From the NCBI RefSeq assembly GCF_030407765.1, contig NZ_JASDCU010000013.1:49382-113381 (forward strand): a stretch of 64,000 bases of DNA, given 5' to 3'. This document shows, in pieces, positions 43,259 through 52,924 of this stretch; within the stretch, counting starts at the first letter, position 1, and each line of letters opens with the position of its first letter. The DNA is from Microbacterium sp. APC 3901 (GTDB lineage Bacteria > Actinomycetota > Actinomycetes > Actinomycetales > Microbacteriaceae). The position numbers and the translations under genes are program-made. Under the pieces are notes generated by a model that saw only the letters and a program-made list of their open reading frames with translations, made no database searches and was not told where the DNA came from.

Positions 43259-43950
43259 TCCGCCTGAACGACATCACTCTGACCTTCCCCGACGGCGACT
43301 CCCGCGTGACCGCCGTGGATGGCGTGTCCCTCACCGCCCACCCCGGAACCGTCACCGGCATCACGGGGCCCAGCGGCTCGGGCAAGTCGAGCCTGCTCGC
43401 CGTCGCCGGCACTCTCCTGCGTCCGGATTCCGGACAGATCCTCATCGACGGAAGCGACGTCACCGCGCTCAGCCCGGCCGAGGCGACGCGCCTGAGGCGG
43501 GACCGGATCGGGATCGTCTTCCAGCAGGCCAACCTCATCCCGTCGCTGACCGCCCGCGAGCAGCTGAGCGTCATGAACGAGCTCGGTGCGCCGCGCAGCC
43601 GACGCCGCCGCGCCGAGGCATCCGCTCATGCGGATGAGCTGCTCTCGGCGGTCGGCCTCGCAGAGCACGGCCACAAGCGGCCGCACCAGCTCTCCGGAGG
43701 ACAGCGTCAGCGAGTCAACATCGCTCGAGCCCTGATGAACGATCCGAGCGTGCTCCTGGTCGATGAGCCCACCAGCGCCCTCGATCAGGAACGCGGGGCG
43801 AAGATCATCGACCTCATCCTGCGACTGACGGACGAGCGGAACACCTCGACGCTGCTCGTCACGCACGACCTCGTGCACCTTCCGCGCATGCACGGGGTGC
43901 TGCACCTGGTGGACGGTCGCGTCGAGGACGCCGCAGTTCCGAGGCGCTGA
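43255..43950 (+). CDS. ABC transporter ATP-binding protein
   Basis: This 231-aa ATPase has Walker A GPSGSGKSS at 38-46, Q-loop VFQQANLIPS, signature LSGGQRQRVN, Walker B VLLVDEP and a D-loop SALD. It is of the MacB/LolD class and pairs with the overlapping FtsX permease. Together with the divergent two-component system this forms a regulated exporter unit. The inducer is not predictable. Confidence 0.95.
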   Translation: MIRLNDITLTFPDGDSRVTAVDGVSLTAHPGTVTGITGPSGSGKSSLLAVAGTLLRPDSGQILIDGSDVTALSPAEATRLRRDRIGIVFQQANLIPSLTAREQLSVMNELGAPRSRRRRAEASAHADELLSAVGLAEHGHKRPHQLSGGQRQRVNIARALMNDPSVLLVDEPTSALDQERGAKIIDLILRLTDERNTSTLLVTHDLVHLPRMHGVLHLVDGRVEDAAVPRR

Positions 43951-43972
43951 GCGGAGGCCAGTCGCCGGAGCG

Positions 43973-44563
43973 TCACCGCTCGCTAGCAAAAGGACCAGCG
44001 CTGTAGGCGAGCGTGACCGTCCATCCGTCGCGCGACAGGTCTACGAGACGGTAGTGGATGCGTCGATCGGGCACCCACCCCGTGCTGCTGACGGGATCGA
44101 GTCGCACGTGCTCGGGCTGCACCCGCGCCCCGCGACCATCCGCCTCTCGGACGGCGGCCACGCGAGTCCAATGCTGCGTCAGCTCGTCGTCGTCGGCCTC
44201 CGGGAGCAGATGCGAGTGACGACGTATCTCGGACAGATCCCGCTCGGTCACCCTGCTGCTGCGGACGTCGAGGCCGAGCGGCACGCCGAGATCTGCGAGG
44301 CCGACGACGGTGGCATCGCCTCGGCTCGCCGCCTTGATGACGAAGGGCAGCTCGTCGTCGCCCACCATCGCGAAGAGGTGAGTCTGGTATCCGAACGGTC
44401 CGGGCTCCTCGCGCCGCAGACGGATGTCGCGATGAGCGGCTTCGAGACGCATCGCGATCAGCTCGCGCGCGAGGAAGTGCCTGCGTTCGTGTTCGCTGCG
44501 TCCGGCGTCCACGCCGAGCAGCGTGTCGATGCCGTCCGGAGCACTGAGCCGTGTGGTCTCCAT
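43973..44563 (-). CDS. Divergent 4'-phosphopantetheinyl transferase-like protein
   Basis: This 196-aa protein resembles PPTases in layout: an early RREEPGPFG, a central [16 protein letters not shown] (the position of the metal-binding GxD), and a later [15 protein letters not shown] where the family has WxxKEA. The catalytic Lys-Glu pair appears replaced (TRVAAV), so it may be inactive or altered. AGGTAGG precedes the ATG. The family call is tentative. Confidence 0.5.
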   Translation of the reverse strand: METTRLSAPDGIDTLLGVDAGRSEHERRHFLARELIAMRLEAAHRDIRLRREEPGPFGYQTHLFAMVGDDELPFVIKAASRGDATVVGLADLGVPLGLDVRSSRVTERDLSEIRRHSHLLPEADDDELTQHWTRVAAVREADGRGARVQPEHVRLDPVSSTGWVPDRRIHYRLVDLSRDGWTVTLAYSAGPFASER

Positions 44564-44655
44564 CGCCTACCTCTCCCGCGCCGTGGGTCGACGCCCGTTC
44601 CATCTTCTCGGTCGGCAGCGGTGCGCTGCCAGTGCGATCTGCTCGGCGGGCATGC

Positions 44656-46242
44656 TCAGGCGACGCCGGGGATGACGAGGGAGAGCACGAAGACCCAGAC
44701 GCAGACGAACGCGAGCATCCCGAGGCTGTAGACGATCGAAGCCCGCAGGATCTCGCCTTCGCGTCCGGTCAGTCCGACGGCGCCCGCCGCGATCGCGATC
44801 GACTGCGGGGAGACGACCTTGGCGACCGTGCCGCCCGCCGTGTTCGCGGCTACGAGCAGGGTCGGGTCGACCCCGATGTTCTGCGCGGTCACGGTCTGCA
44901 GGTGGGCGAAGAGAGTGTTGTTGTTGACCACGGAACCGGTGACGAAGACCCCGAACCAGCCGATCACGGGCGCCAGCAGCGGGAAGACGAGTCCGACGGC
45001 GGTGAGTGCATTCGCGATGCTCGCCGAACCACCCGAGAAGTTGGCGATGTTGGCGATCATCAGCACGAGGGCGATCAGCACGATGGGCCGCCAGAGGTCG
45101 AGCACGGTGACGCGCAGTTGTCGCCACAGGTCCGGTGCCCGCAGCTGCGGCGTCGTCCAGAACGTGATCAGCACGGCGAGGAGGATCGCGGTGCCGGTCG
45201 CGTTCACAGGGGTGAAAGCCCACGTCGTCGCCACCGGGTCGGTGGCGCCCGCGGGCACGACGACCCCGGTGATCCCGGGGATCGGCACCGCGGCCACGAG
45301 GCCAGCGAGCGCGCCGTCCTGAGCGAAGAGCGCCTTGAATGCGGGGATGCTCCAGACGAAGATCACGCCCGTGAGGATGTAGAACGGACTCCACGCCACG
45401 ACCACGTCTCCGAAGTCCTGGCGCACGGGGGCGGGGGCCTCGCCGCCGTCTTCGCGGTAGACCCGCTTCGGCTGCCAGATGCGACCGACGACGAAGATGA
45501 CGACCATCCCGAGCAGACCGGGCACGATGTCGGCGAGTTCGGGACCCAGGAAGATCAGGATTGCCGCCTGCGCGGCACTGTACGCGACACTCGTCGCGAG
45601 CAGGATCGGCCAGGTCTCGCGCACGCCGCGCCAGCCGTCGAGGATCATCACGAGCAGGAACGGCACGAACAGCGTGAGTGCCTGCAGCACCAAGACCATG
45701 TCGGCGGTGAGGTCGGCGAGCGGAACCTCTCCGACCTGCGCTCCGACGACCACCGGGATGCCGATCGCGCCGTAGGCGCCGGCGGCGACGTTCGCGACCA
45801 GGCAGAGCATCGCGGCCTTGATCGGCGCGAAGCCGAGCTGCACGAGAAGCGCGGCGCAGATCGCGATCGGGACCCCGAATCCCGCGGCTCCCTCGAGGAA
45901 CGCGCCGAAGCAGAAGCTGATCAACAGCACCTGGATGCGCTGGTCGGGGGAGATTCCCGAGATGCTGGCGCGGATCACATCGAAGCGACCACTGGCGACC
46001 GCGAGTTTGTAGAGCCAGACCGCCATCACGATGATGTAGGCGATCGGCCAGAGGGCGGTGAGCACCCCGGCGAGCCCTGCGCCGGCGATCGAGGCGAACG
46101 GCATGCCGAACGGCCACGCCGCGACGATGATCTGCACCACGGTGGCGATCGCTCCCGCGACGAGTCCGCTGAGCTTGAACGCCATCAGACAGAGCAGGAA
46201 GACGATGATCGGCACGATCGCGATGATCGCCGAGAGCCACAG
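44656..46242 (-). CDS. L-lactate permease (LctP family)
   Basis: This protein of about 528 aa has 12 or more membrane helices and the LctP signatures [34 protein letters not shown] and [17 protein letters not shown]. It probably imports L-lactate or glycolate with protons. The start is uncertain. Family homology begins around [12 protein letters not shown], but no ATG, GTG or TTG lies in frame there. I give the CTG at 46242. Alternatives are a GTG at 46215 (shorter) and a GTG at 46434 (inside fdhD). Confidence 0.85.
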   Translation of the reverse strand: MWLSAIIAIVPIIVFLLCLMAFKLSGLVAGAIATVVQIIVAAWPFGMPFASIAGAGLAGVLTALWPIAYIIVMAVWLYKLAVASGRFDVIRASISGISPDQRIQVLLISFCFGAFLEGAAGFGVPIAICAALLVQLGFAPIKAAMLCLVANVAAGAYGAIGIPVVVGAQVGEVPLADLTADMVLVLQALTLFVPFLLVMILDGWRGVRETWPILLATSVAYSAAQAAILIFLGPELADIVPGLLGMVVIFVVGRIWQPKRVYREDGGEAPAPVRQDFGDVVVAWSPFYILTGVIFVWSIPAFKALFAQDGALAGLVAAVPIPGITGVVVPAGATDPVATTWAFTPVNATGTAILLAVLITFWTTPQLRAPDLWRQLRVTVLDLWRPIVLIALVLMIANIANFSGGSASIANALTAVGLVFPLLAPVIGWFGVFVTGSVVNNNTLFAHLQTVTAQNIGVDPTLLVAANTAGGTVAKVVSPQSIAIAAGAVGLTGREGEILRASIVYSLGMLAFVCVWVFVLSLVIPGVA

Positions 46243-46284
46243 CTGACCGGTCGGGTCGAGCGGACCCGGAGTACGCTCGCTGGT

Positions 46285-47169
46285 GTGGGGCGGATCACGA
46301 CGCGGAGACCGATTCTGAAGCTCACCCTCGGCGAGGGTGCGGTTCGCAGAGCCGACACGCTCGCCGTCGAGGAGCCGCTCGAGATACGGGTCGCGGGATC
46401 GCCGCTCGCTGTCACCATGCGCACCCCGGGGCACGACGTCGAGCTGGCGGCGGGGTTCCTCGTGTCCGAGGGGATCATCGCCGCGACCGCCGAGTTCCAC
46501 TCGGCGATCCATTGCGGCGGCCCGGGCGCCGGCGGCCAGGAGAACACGTACAACGTGCTCGACATCAGCCTCGCTCACGGCGTCGCGCTTCCCGACCCCG
46601 ACGCTGCCCGGCGCTTCTACACGACCAGTTCGTGCGGCGTCTGCGGCAAGGCCAGCATCGACGCGGTGCGTACGGTGTCGCGGCATCCGGTCTCCGACGA
46701 CGACGTCCAGGTGGATGCCGAGCAGATCGCCGCCTTCCCCGATCGTCTGCGCGCCGAGCAGGCGGCGTTCGACAAGACCGGCGGGCTGCACGCCGCCGCT
46801 CTCTTCGACGCCGATTCGGGAGACCTGCTCGTGCTGCGCGAAGACGTGGGGCGTCATAACGCCGTCGACAAAGTCGTGGGGTGGGCGCTGTTGAACGATC
46901 GGCTGCCGCTGCACCGGCAGATCCTGCAGGTCTCCGGTCGAGCGAGCTTCGAGCTGGTGCAGAAGGCCGCGATGGCCGGCATCCCTCTGCTCAGCGCCGT
47001 CTCGGCGCCCTCGTCTCTGGCGGCGGAGCTCGCCGAAGAGTCGGGCGTGACGCTCGTCGGATTCGTCCGCGGGCGTTCGATGAACATCTACACGCACGCG
47101 CATCGGGTGCGCATCGACGGACTCGCGTCGTCTGCCCACCACCAAGAAGGGGCACACCATGCTCGATAA
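46285..47169 (+). CDS. fdhD: FdhD sulfurtransferase for formate dehydrogenase
   Basis: This 294-aa protein has the FdhD signature cysteines in [12 protein letters not shown], plus [18 protein letters not shown] and [14 protein letters not shown]. FdhD transfers sulfur from a desulfurase to the molybdenum cofactor of formate dehydrogenase-like enzymes. The GTG at 46285 gives the family-like N-terminus. It overlaps the molybdoenzyme gene by 11 bp, implying that the downstream protein is its client. The much longer frame from 44551 is antisense to the permease. Confidence 0.94.
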   Translation: MGRITTRRPILKLTLGEGAVRRADTLAVEEPLEIRVAGSPLAVTMRTPGHDVELAAGFLVSEGIIAATAEFHSAIHCGGPGAGGQENTYNVLDISLAHGVALPDPDAARRFYTTSSCGVCGKASIDAVRTVSRHPVSDDDVQVDAEQIAAFPDRLRAEQAAFDKTGGLHAAALFDADSGDLLVLREDVGRHNAVDKVVGWALLNDRLPLHRQILQVSGRASFELVQKAAMAGIPLLSAVSAPSSLAAELAEESGVTLVGFVRGRSMNIYTHAHRVRIDGLASSAHHQEGAHHAR

Positions 47170-49513
47170 CCAGGGAACCGCCGGAACGGCCGGAACCGCC
47201 TTCGGGCTGATGCCGGTCGAGCCGCGCCAGGGCGGCTACGGCCCTCGCACCGATCGGCCCTGGTCACGCAAGCCGTACGGTCACCCCGCTGCGGGCTGGG
47301 GCGCTGCGTTGTCGGTGGCGCGGGTGGTGCTGGATCAGCGAGAACCGATCGCCGGCCCGCTCTCGATGCTGCAGATGAACCACCCCGTCTCGGGCTATGA
47401 CTGCCCGGGCTGCGCGTGGCCTGACGACCCGGGCAATCTGAAGCTCGACATCTGCGAGAACGGCATCAAGCACGTCACGTGGGAGATGACTCGCAAGCGC
47501 GTCGATCGGCGGTTCTTCGCCGAGCACACGGTCACCGAGCTCGCGACCTGGCCCGACTTCGACCTCGAAGACCAGGGGCGCCTGACCGAGCCGATGGTCT
47601 ACGACGCAGCGACCGATCACTACGTGCCGATCACGTGGGACGACGCGTTCGCGCTGGTCGGCGACGAGCTGCAGGCGCTCGACAGCCCTGATGAGGCGTC
47701 GTTCTACACCTCTGGACGGCTCAGCAACGAGGCGACGTTCCTCTACCAGCTGATGGTGCGCGAATACGGCACGAACAACCTGCCCGACTGCTCGAACATG
47801 TGTCATGAGGCGTCCGGCCGCGCGCTCAAAGCCTCGATCGCCACCGGCAAGGGCACGGTCGACCTGCATGACTGGGACGACTGCGATGCACTCTTCGTGC
47901 TCGGCGTGAATGCGGCATCCAACGCTCCGCGCATGCTCACGGCGCTGTCGGATGCCGTGAAGCGTGGCGCCCAGGTCGTGCACGTCAACCCGCTCGTCGA
48001 GGCCGGTGCCACCCGAACGATCGTGCCGCACGACTTCGTCGACATGGCGCGCTTCACGGCGACCGGCACGAGCACCATGAATCTGCAGGTGCGTCCCGGC
48101 GGTGACCTCGCTCTCATCCGAGGCATGTCGAAGGCCGTCTTCGAAGCGGCAGCGGACGACCCGTCGGTGCTCGACACCGACTTCCTCGACGCTCTGACCC
48201 ACGGGATGCACGAGTATCGCGCGCTGGTCGAGGCCACTTCGTGGACCGACCTGGTCATGCAGTCGGGGCTCACAGAGGAGCAGATCCGCGCGGCCGCTGC
48301 GGTGTACCTCGCGTCCGAGCGCACGATCATCAGCTGGTGCCTCGGCGTGAGTCAGCACGAGCACGGTGTGGACACCGTGCGAGAGATCGTCAACCTGCTG
48401 TTGCTCCGAGGCAACATCGGGCGCAAGGGCGCAGGTCCCTCACCCATCCGTGGGCACAGCAATGTGCAGGGCAACCGCACCTGCGGCATCGATCACCATC
48501 CCACCGGTGCCTGGCTCGACCGTCTCGCCGACGCATGCCGCATCGAGCCGCCGCGGCATCCGGGGCTCGACACCGTGCGCACGATCGAGGCGATGCACGA
48601 CGGCCGCGTGAAGGTGTTCGTGGGCATGGGCGGCAACTTCGTGCTCGCGGCTCCCGACACCCCGTTCACGGCGCAGGGGCTCGAGAAGTGTCGCCTGACG
48701 GTGCAGGTGAGCACCAAACTCAACCGCAGTCACCTCGTGCACGGCGAGAAGGCGCTGATCCTGCCCTGCCTCGGTCGCACCGAGCGCGACCAGCAGGCTC
48801 AGGGGCCGCAGGGCATCACGGTCGAGGACGCGATGAGCATGGTGCACCTCTCGATGGGGCGCAAGCAGCCGGCATCCGCGTACCTGAGGTCGGAACCGGC
48901 GATCATCGCCGGGCTCGCCAAGGCGACCCTGCCGCACACCGCCACTCCCTGGGACTGGTACGTCGGCGACTACGACAACATCCGCGACGTGATGGCGAAG
49001 GTGCTGCCAGGGTTCGAGGGGTTCAACGACCTGATCCGCGACAGGCACGGCTTCCGCATCCCGCAGCCGGCGCGGGAGCGCGAGTTCGAGACCCCGTCGG
49101 GGCGTGCCGAGTTCTCGCACGCACCTCTGCCGAACGTCATCCCCGAGTCGGCCGAGACCCTGGTGCTGCAGACCATGCGCTCGCATGACCAGTGGAACAC
49201 GACGATCTACTCGAACGACGACCGCTATCGCGGCGTGAAGAACCTGCGAGAGCTCGTGTTCCTGCACGAAGACGACATGCGCGACCGGGGACTCGTCGAA
49301 GGCGATCTGGTCGACATCGTGTCGACCTCGAAAGACGGATCGACGCGGATGCTGACCGCGTTCCGCGCCGTGCCCTACGACCTCCCTCGCGGCAGCGCCG
49401 CCGGCTACATGCCCGAGATGAACGTGCTGATCGGCCGCAAGGACTTCAGCGCGCAGAGCGATCAGCCGCTCATGAAGAGCATCCAGGTGACGGTCTCGCG
49501 CACGGTGGCCTGA
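47159..49513 (+). CDS. FdhF/YdeP-type molybdopterin oxidoreductase
   Basis: This 784-aa protein matches the YdeP family of formate dehydrogenase-like enzymes: an N-terminal [11 protein letters not shown], the [32 protein letters not shown] core, [13 protein letters not shown] and a C-terminal molydopterin-dinucleotide-binding domain. A cysteine occupies the place of selenocysteine in FdhF. The substrate is not established, since YdeP is linked to acid resistance in E. coli rather than formate oxidation. It is co-transcribed with fdhD. Confidence 0.92.
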   Translation: MLDNQGTAGTAGTAFGLMPVEPRQGGYGPRTDRPWSRKPYGHPAAGWGAALSVARVVLDQREPIAGPLSMLQMNHPVSGYDCPGCAWPDDPGNLKLDICENGIKHVTWEMTRKRVDRRFFAEHTVTELATWPDFDLEDQGRLTEPMVYDAATDHYVPITWDDAFALVGDELQALDSPDEASFYTSGRLSNEATFLYQLMVREYGTNNLPDCSNMCHEASGRALKASIATGKGTVDLHDWDDCDALFVLGVNAASNAPRMLTALSDAVKRGAQVVHVNPLVEAGATRTIVPHDFVDMARFTATGTSTMNLQVRPGGDLALIRGMSKAVFEAAADDPSVLDTDFLDALTHGMHEYRALVEATSWTDLVMQSGLTEEQIRAAAAVYLASERTIISWCLGVSQHEHGVDTVREIVNLLLLRGNIGRKGAGPSPIRGHSNVQGNRTCGIDHHPTGAWLDRLADACRIEPPRHPGLDTVRTIEAMHDGRVKVFVGMGGNFVLAAPDTPFTAQGLEKCRLTVQVSTKLNRSHLVHGEKALILPCLGRTERDQQAQGPQGITVEDAMSMVHLSMGRKQPASAYLRSEPAIIAGLAKATLPHTATPWDWYVGDYDNIRDVMAKVLPGFEGFNDLIRDRHGFRIPQPAREREFETPSGRAEFSHAPLPNVIPESAETLVLQTMRSHDQWNTTIYSNDDRYRGVKNLRELVFLHEDDMRDRGLVEGDLVDIVSTSKDGSTRMLTAFRAVPYDLPRGSAAGYMPEMNVLIGRKDFSAQSDQPLMKSIQVTVSRTVA

Positions 49514-49628
49514 GCGGGGGGCCGCGCTCGCCGCGGTCAGGCGTCGACGGTCACAGCCTGCAGCGCGTGCACGACGGGTGCGAGCTCGGGGTGCGTGACC
49601 GTCTTCCCGTGTCATACGGGTGGCGTGC

Positions 49629-50447
49629 TCACTGCGCCCGCATGAACTCCTCGGCCGCGGCCACCTGGCGAGGAGTCGGGCGGATGCCGGTGTAGAGCAC
49701 GAACTGCTCGAGAGCCTGCAGGGTCGCGACCTCGGCGCCGGTGATGACGGTCTTGTCGGCTGCGCGTCCCGCCGCGATGAGCGGAGTCTCGGCAGGCAGG
49801 GCGACGACGTCGAACACGACGGATGCCGCCGCGATCTGCGCCTCGGTGAACGACAGGGCACGCTCGTCGGCCCCACCCGCCATGCCGATCGGCGTGATGT
49901 TCACGATGATGTCGGCCGTCGCGGCATCCGCGTCCGCCGTCCACGCGAATCCGTAGAGGTCGGCCAGCCCTCGACCGCGCTCTTCGTTGCGCGCCGCGAT
50001 CGTGACTCGCGAGAACCCGGCGTCACGGAAGGCGGCGGCCGTGGCCTTGGCCATCCCGCCCGAGCCGCGCAGCAGCACGGATGCCGCAGGGTCGAGGGAG
50101 TTGCGCTCGATCAGCTGGGCGATCGCGCTGTAGTCGGTGTTGTAGGCCGTGAGCACTCCGTCATCGTTCACGATCGTGTTCACCGAGTCGATCGCTGTGG
50201 CAGAGGGGTCCATGCGGTCGACGAGCGCGATGACGTCCTCCTTGAAGGGCATCGAGATCGCGCAGCCGCGAATGCCGAGACCTCGCACGCCGGCGATCGC
50301 CTGGCCGAGGTCGGTCGGCGCGAACGCCTTGTAGATCCAGTTCAGACCCAGCTCCTCGTAGAGGAAGTTGTGGAATCGCGTGCCGTTGTTGCTCGGGCGT
50401 GCGGACAGCGAGATGCACAGGGTCATGTCCTTATTCAGCATGGTCAC
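49629..50447 (-). CDS. Shikimate dehydrogenase-like protein (AroE paralogue)
   Basis: This 272-aa protein has the AroE fold with altered motifs: SLSARPSNNGTRFHN replaces SLSPxxHN, SMPFK (Lys69) replaces NVTIPHK, and the AYNTDYSA aspartate is Asp105. The nucleotide loop is GSGGMAKATAAAFRDAG. It matches the SDH-like subgroup rather than housekeeping AroE, so its substrate may differ from shikimate. A TAGCCT -10 (50454-50459) ends 6 nt before the GTG at 50447. An ATG at 50441 is also possible. Confidence 0.88.
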   Translation of the reverse strand: MTMLNKDMTLCISLSARPSNNGTRFHNFLYEELGLNWIYKAFAPTDLGQAIAGVRGLGIRGCAISMPFKEDVIALVDRMDPSATAIDSVNTIVNDDGVLTAYNTDYSAIAQLIERNSLDPAASVLLRGSGGMAKATAAAFRDAGFSRVTIAARNEERGRGLADLYGFAWTADADAATADIIVNITPIGMAGGADERALSFTEAQIAAASVVFDVVALPAETPLIAAGRAADKTVITGAEVATLQALEQFVLYTGIRPTPRQVAAAEEFMRAQ

Positions 50448-50579
50448 CGCACCAGGCTACTCGCGAGGCGGTGCGACCTCGGCGTCCCATCGATGTCACA
50501 GTGCCTCGAGCTGCCGTAGCGGGATCCGGCGACCTCCCCTAGTGTGAAAGTGCATGCACAGGGGATTGATCGTCTTCGT

Positions 50580-50741
50580 CTTCCCCAGAGACGGACTGCC
50601 TTCCCCAGAGGCAAAGGCGATTCGTGCATGCGATTGGGCCCTCTCGAGTAGTTCTGTCCCCAACGGATTGCTCGAGAGGGCCGCTATCGTTTGTGATCTC
50701 TTCACAAGTTTTCAAGTTTGTCCCCCAAATGGGGGACAAAC
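50580..50741. other. Structured intergenic region with direct repeat and two long hairpins
   Basis: The 556-bp gap 50448-51003 has no convincing gene. It holds CTTCCCCAGAG twice with a 20-bp period (50580 and 50600), a 12-bp inverted repeat GGCCCTCTCGAG (50637-50648 with 50671-50682), and an 11-bp hairpin GTTTGTCCCCC-AAAT-GGGGGACAAAC (50716-50741). Nearer cspA, GTGCTCCA/TGGAGCAC pairs at 50936-50957. Confidence 0.6.
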
Positions 50742-51003
50742 GCGTGGCGGAGGGGTTAGGCTGGAATCTGACGCACCCTCCGGTCGTCTTCGGCCCTCAT
50801 CGCTCCCCCCGCGGTGAGGGCCACACCATTTTCCGGCACGTCCGTCTGCGCTCCTCTGCGCCCGTCGTGTGACCGCAGATGACCGCTCATGCAACATTTG
50901 GGTTACGGGCTGACCTCGGGACTTCCGCTCAGCGCGTGCTCCACTAGCGTGGAGCACGTCGGGGCATCCTGCGTCGGCTTCTTTCCAGCAGAACAGGCAG
51001 TAC

Positions 51004-51210
51004 ATGAGCACCCAGGGCACGGTTAAGTGGTTCAACTCGGAGAAGGGCTTCGGCTTCATCTCCCCCGACGACGGCGGCGCTGACGTTTTCGCGCACTACT
51101 CCGCCATCGAGTCATCCGGCTACCGCTCTCTTGAAGAGAACCAGCGAGTCGAGTTCGACGTGGCGCAGGGCCCCAAGGGCCTGCAGGCTGAGAACATCCG
51201 TCCGCTCTGA
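51004..51210 (+). CDS. cspA: Cold shock protein (CspA family)
   Basis: This 68-aa single cold-shock domain protein begins [11 protein letters not shown] and contains RNP1 ([10 protein letters not shown]) and an RNP2-like DVFAHYSAI. It binds single-stranded RNA/DNA as a chaperone. A leader with a hairpin at 50936-50957 precedes it, as is common for csp mRNAs. A terminator follows. Confidence 0.97.
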   Translation: MSTQGTVKWFNSEKGFGFISPDDGGADVFAHYSAIESSGYRSLEENQRVEFDVAQGPKGLQAENIRPL

Positions 51211-51223
51211 GAGCGGACGTCAT

Positions 51224-51277
51224 AGAACTCCCCGACCGGAGGTCCGCACTCGTTGCGACCCTCCGGCGGGGAGTTCT
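51224..51277 (+). terminator. Terminator after cspA
   Basis: AGAACTCCCCG-A-CCGGAG pairs with CTCCGG-CGGGGAGTTCT (51224-51242 with 51261-51277), with one bulge and an 18-nt loop, followed by GTGCTGTG. The T tract is weak. Confidence 0.65.
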
Positions 51278-51334
51278 GTGCTGTGCGGGCTGATTCCGAG
51301 GGGATCCTCCTGCCCGACGGGCACGGGTCTGCCT

Positions 51335-51409
51335 CTCGGGAGGAGGACTGCGCCTCGGGAGGAGTGTTTCGGACCGAGGCTCCTGCCCAAGGGAAGTTCT
51401 CCTCCCGAG
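51335..51409. repeat. Palindromic intergenic element, copy D (degenerate)
   Basis: The outer arms CTCGGGAGGAGGACT (51335-51349) and AGTTCTCCTCCCGAG (51395-51409) pair with one mismatch and match the arms of copies A-C. The interior has further GGGAGGAG and CTCCTGCCC segments. It lies between cspA and the convergent HAD gene. The rest of 51278-51431 shows only related G/C-rich repeats. Confidence 0.7.
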
Positions 51410-51431
51410 GGGCGGGCCCGCAGCCCGGCAG

Positions 51432-52097
51432 TCAGCTCAGCAGCAGCGCGCGAAGCTCGTCGGCGGATGCTGCGCGGAACGCGGCTTCGTCACCTTCGTG
51501 CGAGTCGCTGAAGCCCCACTCGACGAAGACCACGGGGACGCCGTTCGCGTTTCCGCCCTCGACATCGTGGTGACGGTCGCCGATGAGCACCGGCCGCGAG
51601 ACGTCAGCGCCGCGATCGGCCAGACGGCGCAGCGCCTCGGCCACGATGTCGGTCTTCGACGCGAGGGTGGACTCGTCTTGAGTCGCGCCGACGGTCGTGA
51701 GGAAGTACGGGCGCAGCTCGAAGAAGTCGACGATCGCGTCGACCTGGATCTCGGGCTTCGAGCTCGCGGTCGCCTGCGGGATGCCGGCGGCGTGCAGGTC
51801 ACGGATGATCTCGGGCACGCCCGGGTAGGTCGCGACGTCGGTCGTGTAGCCGTCGGCCTTGCCGAGCGTGCGGTAGAACGCGACGGCCTCGGCGGACTGC
51901 TCGGGAGTCATCCCCGCCTGCTCCTGGAAGGACTGGAACATCGGCGGCCCGATCCAGTGCACCAGCTGCTCACGCGTGGGAGCGGGGTGACCGAAGTGCG
52001 TGAGGGCGACGTTCAGGCGGCGGAGGATGCCGACCGACGCGTCGGCGATGGTGCCGTCGACGTCCCAGAGCACGCACGAGTAGGGGGAAGAAGCCAT
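51432..52097 (-). CDS. HAD-family phosphatase (Gph/PpaX-like)
   Basis: This 221-aa protein has HAD motif I LWDVDGTIAD (nucleophile Asp12, acid Asp14), motif II ATASSKPEIQ and motif IV IGDRHHDVEGG. A helical cap lies between motifs I and II. It resembles phosphoglycolate phosphatase and related small-molecule phosphatases, and the substrate is unknown. A TAGGCT -10 (52105-52110) ends 7 nt before the ATG, predicting a leaderless mRNA. Confidence 0.92.
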   Translation of the reverse strand: MASSPYSCVLWDVDGTIADASVGILRRLNVALTHFGHPAPTREQLVHWIGPPMFQSFQEQAGMTPEQSAEAVAFYRTLGKADGYTTDVATYPGVPEIIRDLHAAGIPQATASSKPEIQVDAIVDFFELRPYFLTTVGATQDESTLASKTDIVAEALRRLADRGADVSRPVLIGDRHHDVEGGNANGVPVVFVEWGFSDSHEGDEAAFRAASADELRALLLS

Positions 52098-52160
52098 GTC
52101 TTCCAGCCTATGGGCAGTGCGCGAAGCGACCGAACACGGTGAACATCTGTGCAGCTCGCC

Positions 52161-52856
52161 TCAGAAGAGGCGGGGGATGCCGGACTCGATGCCCTTCATG
52201 TCGTCGTAGTCGAGCACGAGGCAGCGGATGCCGCGGTCTTCGGCCAGCACGCGCGCCTGCGGCTTGATCTCCTGCGCGGCGAAGACGCCCTGCACGGGGG
52301 CGAGGTGCGGGTCGCGTCCTAGCAGCTCGAGGTAGCGGGTGAGCTGCTCGACGCCGTCGATGTCGCCGCGGCGCTTGATCTCGACCGCGATGGCCGCGCC
52401 GTCGGCATCCCGCACGAGAAGATCGACGGGCCCGATCGCCGTCGGGTACTCGCGCCGCACCAGGGTCGCGCCGTCGGAGATGCGCTCGACCTGCTCGGCG
52501 AGCAGGCGCTGCAGGTCGGCTTCGACGCCGTCCTTCTGCAGCCCGGGGTCGACGCCCAGGTCGTGGTTGGTGTCGTGCAGGATCTCGTAGATCTGCACGC
52601 GAAGCGCGTCGCCGGTCTTCTTGTGCGTGACACGCCAGACCTCGGTGACGCCGGCGATCGACTCCTCTTCACCCGGCTCCTCGGAGGCGAGAGAGCAGGG
52701 AGGGCTCATCCAGTTCAGCGGCTTGTAGCTGCCGCCGTCGGAGTGCACGAGCAGACTCCCGTCTCCCTTGTGCACGAGCAGACGCGTGGCAAGCGGGAGG
52801 TGGGCATTGAGCCGGCCCGTGTAATCCACGGAGCAGCGGGCGATGACGAGACGCAC
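52161..52856 (-). CDS. nucS: Endonuclease NucS (EndoMS), non-canonical mismatch repair
   Basis: This 231-aa protein aligns end to end with NucS: N-terminal [36 protein letters not shown] and a C-terminal RecB-like nuclease with GPVDLLVRD and AVEIKRRG as catalytic Asp-Glu-x-Lys. Actinobacteria lack MutS/MutL and use NucS to cut mismatched DNA. A TAGGCT -10 (52863-52868) ends 6 nt before the GTG at 52856. Confidence 0.96.
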   Translation of the reverse strand: MRLVIARCSVDYTGRLNAHLPLATRLLVHKGDGSLLVHSDGGSYKPLNWMSPPCSLASEEPGEEESIAGVTEVWRVTHKKTGDALRVQIYEILHDTNHDLGVDPGLQKDGVEADLQRLLAEQVERISDGATLVRREYPTAIGPVDLLVRDADGAAIAVEIKRRGDIDGVEQLTRYLELLGRDPHLAPVQGVFAAQEIKPQARVLAEDRGIRCLVLDYDDMKGIESGIPRLF

Positions 52857-52924
52857 CCGTCGAGCCTACTTCGTCGGGCGCACTCCTTCTGCGGTGACGG
52901 ATACCGTCGCGCGTGCGGATGCGG

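Noticed and set aside
44551..46284. Long open frame upstream of and in phase with fdhD
   Set aside because: It runs antisense to the lactate permease and is a low-complexity Arg/Asp/His shadow. The fdhD family homology begins at 46285.
25066..51409. Palindromic elements as simple Rho-independent terminators
   Set aside because: The stems lack T runs, share sequence over 70 bp or more, and some lie upstream of genes, unlike the clear terminators at 4298, 7577 and 14031.
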